Source: Bactericera cockerelli
Taxonomy: Eukaryota > Arthropoda > Insecta > Hemiptera > Triozidae
Reading direction: 5' to 3'
DNA length: 64,000 nucleotides
Assembly: GCA_024516035.1 (NCBI GenBank)
Contig: CM044964.1
Location: forward strand, 22,239,806-22,303,805
Below, piece by piece: positions 61,901 through 64,000 of this stretch (positions within the stretch are counted from its first letter, which is position 1; each line of letters begins with the position of its first letter). The position numbers and the translations under genes are program-made. Under the pieces are notes generated by a model, which made no database searches, was not told where the DNA came from, and saw nothing but the letters and a program-made list of their open reading frames with translations.

Positions 61901-63190
61901 TTTTTTCCTATTTATTTTTCATCAAATGGTTGATTTATTAACTCGATTGGTCAGATATATTCTCATATTAATTTGTCTTAAATTATTATCTATTATCTTT
62001 CTTTTTTAACTTTTTATCGTGTTATTTCTAATTTTCAACAATTTTTTTTTAATTTTAGAAAGGGGTACCTAAAATCTGTATCATATTATAATTGTAATAA
62101 ATAAATGGAAAATTAAAAAAAATAAGTCATTGGTAAGTGTCGGTTTTCCCTATCTTACACAGTACGCAATCCGTGACTTAGCGCCACCGAGGTATTACAA
62201 AAACGTCTATTAATTCCGACCTCTATCTCCCTCTTCCCCCCTCAGTCGTTCCCGGCCGAGTTCGCCATGTATCTCAACTACTGTCGCTATTATTATTATT
62301 ATTTCTCCCCCTCCCCCCCAGTCGTTCCCGGCCGAGTTCGCCATGTATCTCAACTACTGTCGCTATTATTATTATTATTTCTCCCCCTCCCCCCCAGTCG
62401 TTCCCGGCCGAGTTCGCCATGTATCTCAACTACTGTCGCTATTATTATTATTATTTCTCCCCCTCCCCCCCAGTCGTTCCCGGCCGAGTTCGCCATGTAT
62501 CTCAACTACTGTCGCGGCCTCCGGTTCTTTTTCCCTCAATATCAATTATTTCTTGCTCAGTTAAAAGTAATTTTAATATGTAGAAACATTTTTTTGTACT
62601 TTGTTTACCTACTATGAGTTAGACTTAAAAAAAAACCATTTTAAGAATTGAAACTACCCCACAAAACAAGAGGACTGCATCCCGTTAGTGTGGGGTAGTC
62701 GCATTAAATATATGTTACCTATTATACCTATTTTGTACAATTATTAATGCAAATAAATTACAAATTACAAAATCACAAACTATTTCTCCCTCCCTCCTCA
62801 GTCGTTCCCGGCCGAGTTCGCCATGTATCTCAACTACTGTCGTGGCCTCCGGTTCTTTTCCCCTCAATATCAATATTATTTCTCCCTCATCACGAACCAT
62901 TTCTCCCCCAGTCGTTCCCGGCCGAGTTCGCCATGTATCTCAACTACTGTCGTGGCCTCCGGTTCTTTTCCCCTCAATATCAATATTATTTCTCCCTCAT
63001 CACGAACCATTTCTCCCCCAGTCGTTCCCGGCCGAGTTCGCCATGTATCTCAACTACTGTCGTGGCCTCCGGTTCTTTTCCCCTCAATATCAATATTATT
63101 TCTCCCTCATCACGAACTATTTCTCCCCCAGTCGTTCCCGGCCGAGTTCGCCATGTATCTCAACTACTGTCGGGGCCTCCGGTTCTTTTT
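42825..63190 (+). CDS. CSNK1A1: Casein kinase 1 alpha (partial)
   Basis: A Ser/Thr protein kinase acting in Wnt/beta-catenin and Hedgehog signalling, among others. Visible exons 42825-42931, 53119-53344, 54019-54237 and 56797-56871 join in phase. They encode [20 protein letters not shown] (ATP-site Lys), [33 protein letters not shown] (catalytic loop), [14 protein letters not shown] (DFG), [20 protein letters not shown] (the SIN motif replacing APE) and [36 protein letters not shown] is typical of the alpha isoform rather than delta/epsilon. The first exon (glycine loop) is missing. The following exon ([18 protein letters not shown]) is present only as truncated copies at 62246-63190, and the C-terminus is not seen. 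Exon junctions are heavily duplicated. The gene may be intact outside the window or mis-assembled here. Confidence 0.85.
42965..43130 (+). repeat. Element K fragment
   Basis: CACCACACAACTTTCCTTCT, CCACTGGTGACTCAACGGTA, ATTTGATATGTCACAACCCA; matches the left part of the insert at 21325. Confidence 0.6.
43131..43800 (+). other. Intron stretch
   Basis: AT-rich kinase intron; no repeat family or exon recognised. Confidence 0.45.
43804..43875 (-). tRNA. tRNA-Thr (anticodon CGT)
   Basis: A complete 72-base cloverleaf on the minus strand. The acceptor stem GCCTCTT/AGGAGGC pairs with one G-T; the D arm is GCTCAGTGGTAGAGC; the anticodon arm CTGGT-CTCGTAA-ACCAG gives anticodon CGT; the T arm is GTGAG-TTCAAAC-CTCAC; the discriminator is A. 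A TTTTT run follows within a few bases as a pol III terminator. It lies antisense in the casein kinase intron. Unlike the SINE heads, all arms pair, so it is probably a functional gene. Confidence 0.93.
43876..44338 (+). other. Intron stretch
   Basis: Nothing recognised. Confidence 0.4.
44340..44582 (+). repeat. GA-rich purine tract
   Basis: Mostly GAGAGA and GAAAGA blocks, broken after 44500 by short mixed sequence. Confidence 0.85.
44583..45127 (+). other. Intron stretch
   Basis: Short TAATAATACTA-type motifs (44875-44995); no other feature. Confidence 0.4.
45130..46058 (+). repeat. ~900-bp polypyrimidine tract
   Basis: Almost pure C/T on this strand. The first two thirds are irregular units with TACCTACCTCCCTCTCTCTC and CTTTTCATACCTTTACC; the end is (CT)n and (CCCT)n. 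Confidence 0.9.
46205..46322 (+). repeat. SINE family D copy
   Basis: GACCTCAGTAGCTTGGTCGG, GGTGGTTCAAGTCCCGG, TGTGATATCACAAAAATT; head shortened by an internal deletion. Confidence 0.7.
46345..46535 (-). repeat. SINE family C fragment
   Basis: GACCAGTTGATTCTATTTAG, GTCAGGACGGGGGTTTAC, GGTAACCTCACCCAGCC; no head. Confidence 0.6.
46828..47037 (+). repeat. SINE family B copy
   Basis: CTGTCCCGGTAGCTCAGTGG, GGGTTCGAAACCC, full body and ATT tail. Confidence 0.87.
47064..47217. repeat. SINE family A head joined to an inverted family B head
   Basis: 47064-47103 is the start of family A (GTGCACTGGTAGTCAAGTGG); 47110-47212 is an inverted family B piece (CGGTTTCGAACCCGCGACC, GAGCTACTGGGACAG). Confidence 0.65.
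47383..47840 (+). repeat. (GA)n followed by a pyrimidine-rich tract
   Basis: 47389-47468 is nearly pure (AG)n, about 40 dinucleotides; 47478-47840 is C/T-rich with CTTCTTTTCTC-type blocks. Confidence 0.85.
48548..48742 (-). repeat. SINE family I copy
   Basis: ATACAACGCTTTATTAGGTA ... CCTAACTAAAGGGCGGGG ... CAATCTCTTCCACCCAACTC; inserted between the duplicated units. Confidence 0.75.
48940..49002 (+). repeat. tRNA-like sequence, degenerate
   Basis: GCCGTCCTAGTGGACTTGTA and GTTCGGGGTTCGATTCC resemble A and B boxes; the arms do not form a complete cloverleaf. Confidence 0.4.
49308..49445 (+). repeat. Purine-rich GGA/GAA tract
   Basis: AAGAAGATGGAGGAGGAGG and similar purine blocks. Confidence 0.8.
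49690..49812 (+). repeat. SINE family A, 3'-truncated
   Basis: GTGCACTGGATATCAAAGTGG with a small insertion, B box GGTTCGACTCCC, closing CCGGTGC; body cut off after TTTGAGTTTGTTA. Confidence 0.75.
49813..50339 (+). other. Intron stretch
   Basis: AT-rich; no repeat family, RNA or exon recognised. Confidence 0.4.
50340..50493. repeat. Perfect 69-bp inverted repeat (hairpin)
   Basis: 50340-50408 and 50425-50493 are exact reverse complements, including a ten-base A run and its ten-base T partner, with a 16-base spacer (50409-50424). Outer ends GGCTGAAATATACAGGAC / GTCCTGTATATTTCAGCC. Confidence 0.95.
50701..50776 (+). repeat. tRNA-Asp-like sequence, degenerate
   Basis: ATTAGCTTAGTGGTTAAGCA as D arm, CTCGCTTGTCATGCGGA with a GTC anticodon position and GGGTTCGATCCCC as B box. 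Acceptor and T stems have mismatches, so it is a tRNA pseudogene or SINE head. Confidence 0.5.
50855..53118 (+). repeat. Minisatellite of splice acceptor plus exon start (casein kinase 1 alpha)
   Basis: About 26 units, 60-95 bases apart, each with TATTAACCCTTTCCTGTCC, CTGTCCCCCAG and then ATGGTACGGCGAAACTATC or variants (AACGTAGGG, ATCGTACGTCGAAG). They copy the 3' end of the intron, its acceptor and the first 9-15 bases of the exon at 53119. Three units carry longer exon pieces (52231-52298, 52689-52820, 53009-53074). The last unit is the functional exon. Spacing shortens from about 88 to about 64 bases along the array. Confidence 0.95.
52689..52820 (+). pseudogene. CSNK1A1: Truncated copy of the casein kinase 1 alpha catalytic exon
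   Basis: Behind a good acceptor (CCCGTCCCCCAG) this copies the first 132 bases of the exon at 53119, from [20 protein letters not shown] to MLADQM, then runs into repeat sequence. It differs from the functional exon at six interior bases, all in third codon positions and all silent. It has no donor. Confidence 0.9.
53119..53344 (+). CDS. CSNK1A1: Casein kinase 1 alpha exon (catalytic loop)
   Basis: 226 nt between CGTCCCCCAG and AATAAA|GTAAGT. Encodes [40 protein letters not shown] and [20 protein letters not shown]. The HRDIKPDN catalytic loop is intact. Confidence 0.95.
53505..53703 (-). mobile_element. LINE 3' end fragment
   Basis: On the minus strand the frame reads [20 protein letters not shown], and further on [12 protein letters not shown]; after that come stops and a TAAG-repeat tail. 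The [10 protein letters not shown]...DRxxWRxLV pattern marks the C-terminus of non-LTR reverse transcriptase ORFs (RTE/Jockey/CR1 type). Confidence 0.7.
53705..53875 (-). repeat. SINE family I copy
   Basis: TTTTAAGCTTTATTCGGTAG ... CCTAACTAAAGGGCGGGG ... CAATCTCTTCCACCCAACCC. Confidence 0.75.
53919..53984 (+). repeat. 66-bp duplicate of an acceptor and exon start (casein kinase 1 alpha)
   Basis: TTACTTTTCCAG at 53941-53952 followed by the first 21 exon bases (LFLIDFG) repeats at 54007-54039, 66 bases later. The stretch between the two acceptors has no stop in the kinase frame. Confidence 0.92.
54019..54237 (+). CDS. CSNK1A1: Casein kinase 1 alpha exon (DFG to SIN region)
   Basis: 219 nt, phase 0 on both sides, between CTTTTCCAG and CTCAAA|GTGAGT. 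Encodes [40 protein letters not shown] and [20 protein letters not shown], ending SLPWQGLK. Confidence 0.96.
54492..55784 (+). mobile_element. mariner transposon, 1.29 kb
   Basis: Flanked by TA. The 29-base terminal inverted repeats 54492-54520 and 55756-55784 share ATCAA.AAGTACCCGTGTTT with five mismatches. It contains one long transposase frame in the plus direction. The length (about 1.3 kb) is that of a complete mariner. Confidence 0.93.
54671..55720 (+). pseudogene. mariner transposase, one in-frame stop
   Basis: A 349-codon frame from ATG 54671 to TAG 55718-55720, the normal length for mariner transposases. It has an N-terminal helix-turn-helix region ([37 protein letters not shown]), WVPRLLT, then the catalytic Asp residues: D158 in [10 protein letters not shown]252 in [10 protein letters not shown] and D287 in [13 protein letters not shown], spaced DD34D. 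A single TAA at codon 188 (55232-55234) interrupts it; both sides are in the same frame and there is no frameshift. It is a very recently inactivated copy, or the stop is a sequencing error. An upstream TTG at 54662 is unlikely to be the start. Confidence 0.92.
56054..56168 (+). pseudogene. CSNK1A1: Duplicate of the end of the casein kinase 1 alpha DFG exon
   Basis: 115 bases identical to 54123-54237, including the following GTGAG donor, but preceded by ATTAATAAA instead of an acceptor. A further remnant (GGCTCAAAGTGAGTTGGGAG) follows at 56222-56241. Confidence 0.93.
56328..56482. mobile_element. MITE-like element with nested palindromes
   Basis: Outer inverted ends ATGCCGGGTCCACAC / TGTGGACCCGGCAT. 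Inside, ATGCCGGGTCCATACTG starts again, and AACATTGTTAGCTAACAATG occurs twice, itself part of a perfect palindrome. No coding capacity. Confidence 0.7.
56797..56871 (+). CDS. CSNK1A1: Casein kinase 1 alpha exon ([12 protein letters not shown])
   Basis: 75 nt, phase 0 on both sides, between TTTTTTCAG and TGCAAA|GTAAGT. Encodes [20 protein letters not shown] plus EFLCK, following QGLK of the previous exon exactly as in the family. Confidence 0.95.
56905..57105 (+). repeat. SINE family F copy
   Basis: TGGGTTTAACGTATTGCTCA, CATTAACCTCACCCAGCCTG, CGTCGTCGACGCTGG. Confidence 0.7.
57106..57140 (+). pseudogene. CSNK1A1: 35-bp fragment of a casein kinase 1 alpha exon
   Basis: TGTATCTCAACTACTGTCGT followed by GGCCTACGGTTCTA matches, with one mismatch, the core of the exon copies at 62.2-63.2 kb ([10 protein letters not shown]). 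It lies directly at the end of a SINE family F copy, 5 kb upstream of the array. Confidence 0.85.
57300..57390 (-). repeat. SINE family D head
   Basis: ACCGAAACTTGAACCACCGA through CATGCTACTGAGGTCGATG, inverted. Confidence 0.7.
57450..57595 (-). repeat. Interspersed repeat (SINE-like)
   Basis: TATTAAACATTTTGGATCAA, AACATAGAATATATACATAC, GGGCGGTGCTAATGCCAACG; its left part recurs at 55985-56040. It resembles family I in layout (GGGCGG...TGCCAACGGCA...CTCTTCC). Confidence 0.55.
57725..58015 (+). mobile_element. LINE 3' end fragment
   Basis: The plus frame, with stops and small shifts, reads [31 protein letters not shown], then REEAFKDRQ and WRDFMNRPV. This is the C-terminal pattern of non-LTR reverse transcriptase ORFs, similar to but distinct from the fragment at 53505. 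Confidence 0.75.
58260..59045. repeat. ~340-bp tandem duplication
   Basis: 58262-58605 and 58697-59040 are about 95 percent alike (GGATGTTTTATT, GAATCTGCCGGGATTGGAAC, AAAGTTTGGATTCTTTGGGC, CCACATTTCCACCAGAAGCA). A T-rich 90-base piece separates them. A 79-codon minus frame at 58711-58950 (start [13 protein letters not shown]) is broken in the other copy. Confidence 0.85.
59069..60480 (+). repeat. 22-bp minisatellite decaying to the right
   Basis: Units TAGAATTTTGAGTATCAGCA / ATCAGCACGTGGAATTTTGA are regular to about 59700, often alternating as a 44-base dimer. After that, units are increasingly broken by small indels and fade near 60480. Confidence 0.9.
60481..62120 (+). other. AT-rich intron stretch
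   Basis: To about 61350 scattered AATTTTGA and GAATTTTG motifs continue, as if a very degraded extension of the array. Beyond that I recognise no repeat, RNA or exon. Confidence 0.45.
62125..62221 (-). mobile_element. MITE, Harbinger-like, truncated third copy
   Basis: Inverted relative to the copies at 5138 and 5330 (CATTGGTAAGTGTCGGTTTT, GTACGCAATCCGTGACTTAG, GTCTATTAATTCCGACCT). About 30 bases of one end are missing. Confidence 0.75.
62246..62545 (+). repeat. CSNK1A1: 76-bp array: acceptor plus truncated casein kinase 1 alpha exon, copies 1-4
   Basis: Exon starts at 62246, 62322, 62398 and 62474, exactly 76 bases apart. Each is C-rich sequence, CCCAG, then [14 protein letters not shown] coding bases. 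The first three break off after CTACTGTCGC into (ATT)n; the fourth continues GLRF and then diverges. Confidence 0.93.
62546..62785 (+). other. Spacer between the two exon-copy arrays
   Basis: AT-rich; nothing recognised. Confidence 0.4.
62802..63190 (+). repeat. CSNK1A1: 110-bp array: acceptor plus truncated casein kinase 1 alpha exon, copies 5-8
   Basis: Exon starts at 62802, 62912, 63022 and 63132, exactly 110 bases apart and nearly identical. Each reads [18 protein letters not shown] after TTTCTCCCCCAG, then CTTTTCCCCTCAATATCAAT intron-like sequence. None contains the EEAPDY continuation expected in this family, so no complete exon is seen. Confidence 0.93.
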
Positions 63191-63191
63191 A

Positions 63192-63959
63192 CAAATTATT
63201 ATTTGTATGTACATAAGGTCCTTTTGTACCTAATAAAAAGTTGTATAATAATAATAGCCCAGGCAAATTAGTGCTCTAGCGTCAAAAAATTGCTCAATAG
63301 CTGGAAATCGTTTTAAACCCTTTAAGGGGTCCTGAATAATGGGTATATGAGTTTGCGACGGATTTTAGGTTGTGCTTCCGAGTTTAGGGCCTAAATAGTG
63401 CAAATTTTTTGCACTTTTTTTAAAATTGCGCTTATAACTCAAAATATATTTATTCTACAGAAAATTTTACTCAGTTCTTATCTAAGGAACATAAAATTAT
63501 GCGTCTAATGACGTTTGAATCATTAAAAAAGGTTAAGCCGTTCAGCCACAATCGCTCCTCAAAGATGGGTGGTTTTTTCAAACATAGCTCAAATTTTGAA
63601 AATTCTCAACTTTTAACGCCTGTAAGTCAAAAAGGACTGCACCAATTGAAAAATTTAATAGAATCGAACTTGTAGAAAATGTAATTTTAAGTAAAATACT
63701 GTTTGAAATTTGAAATTTGCTCACTCCAGTGCTGAGATATGATTTTTCGTCCCTAGCGCCAAATTTCCGCTAAGGCAGTGCAACGCAAAAAACTTCGTCT
63801 AAACTCTAAAATTATCACATTCTTACAACTTTTCAAGCAAAACTGAACGTTATCTACTGAATTCAGTCGAATAGGTAGTTTAAAATATTGAGAAACTTGC
63901 ACTGAATTTTACTAAGATCTTCACTGAACATGTTGTGATTTCAAGACAGCTGGCACACT
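63192..63959 (+). other. Unassigned sequence to the right edge
   Basis: AT-rich with runs such as TTTTTTGCACTTTTTTTAAA. Possibly the 5' region of a repeat element; no family recognised. Confidence 0.4.
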
Positions 63960-64000
63960 ATGGAGGATGTAACTTGTTTTATATGCGGGAACATTGTTCA
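63960..64000 (+). CDS. Possible start of a Cys-motif ORF, cut by the window edge
   Basis: ATG at 63960 opens MEDVTCFICGNIV and runs off the window. The CxxC pair suggests a zinc-binding N-terminus, as in many transposon-encoded proteins. Only 13 codons are visible. Confidence 0.25.
   Translation, partial: MEDVTCFICGNIV

Noticed and set aside
62747..63271. Long overlapping plus frames of 124-174 codons
   Set aside because: They arise from the 110-bp exon-copy array, where the frame shifts at each copy. Real coding sense exists only for [18 protein letters not shown] in each unit.

Overview
The window is a piece of a large, repeat-rich invertebrate nuclear genome, most probably an arthropod. 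The species cannot be named from sequence alone. Evidence: genes split into short exons by GT-AG introns, animal-type proteins (an Ig/TIR receptor, an L-type lectin cargo receptor, mitochondrial NAD-isocitrate dehydrogenase beta, casein kinase 1 alpha), a mariner transposon, several tRNA-derived SINE families with ATT-rich tails, MITEs, and long (GA)n/(CT)n tracts. It is draft assembly: a gap of exactly 100 Ns lies at 36730-36829, and two conserved exons carry single-base frame breaks.

Layout. 1-5.1 kb (+): 3' part of a receptor gene with an Ig-fold end, a transmembrane segment and a TIR domain; two nearly identical 129-bp Harbinger-like MITEs follow its stop codon. 8.6-15.8 kb (+): a complete six-exon VIP36/VIPL (LMAN2-type) lectin gene of 334 codons, ending in a membrane anchor and a KRKRFY tail. 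15.9-26 kb: no gene recognised; a 30-bp minisatellite, a ~95-bp satellite, SINEs, MITEs and nested insertions. 26.1-36.2 kb (-): NAD-isocitrate dehydrogenase subunit beta (IDH3B), reconstructed as nine coding exons from a mitochondrial presequence to the stop. 36.7-42.8 kb: gap, a fold-back element, repeats, one doubtful ORF. 42.8 kb to the right edge (+): casein kinase 1 alpha; the ATP-lysine exon is at 42.8 kb, catalytic exons at 53-54 kb, a short exon at 56.8 kb, and the next exon is seen only as a tandem array of truncated copies at 62.2-63.2 kb. Its 10-kb intron holds an antisense intact tRNA-Thr(CGT), long pyrimidine tracts, a perfect 69-bp hairpin and a 2.3-kb array.

Most unusual signal: in all four protein genes, tandem duplications are anchored on exon-intron junctions or on stop codon/3' UTR ends. 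In casein kinase 1 alpha about 26 units each carry a splice acceptor plus the first bases of one exon; a second exon occurs as eight truncated copies; a third has a 66-bp in-frame duplicated acceptor that would insert 22 residues and a second DFG motif; and the end of that exon with its donor recurs 1.9 kb downstream. The lectin gene has a 110-bp duplication of a donor region that creates a possible in-frame 33-nt microexon. IDH3B has a duplicated exon and a 61-bp array whose unit contains its stop codon. The receptor gene has a 62-63-bp array ending at an acceptor. Either junction-anchored duplication is a habit of this genome, or the assembly mis-resolved such regions; raw reads would decide.

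The four genes are unrelated housekeeping or receptor genes and do not form a pathway.
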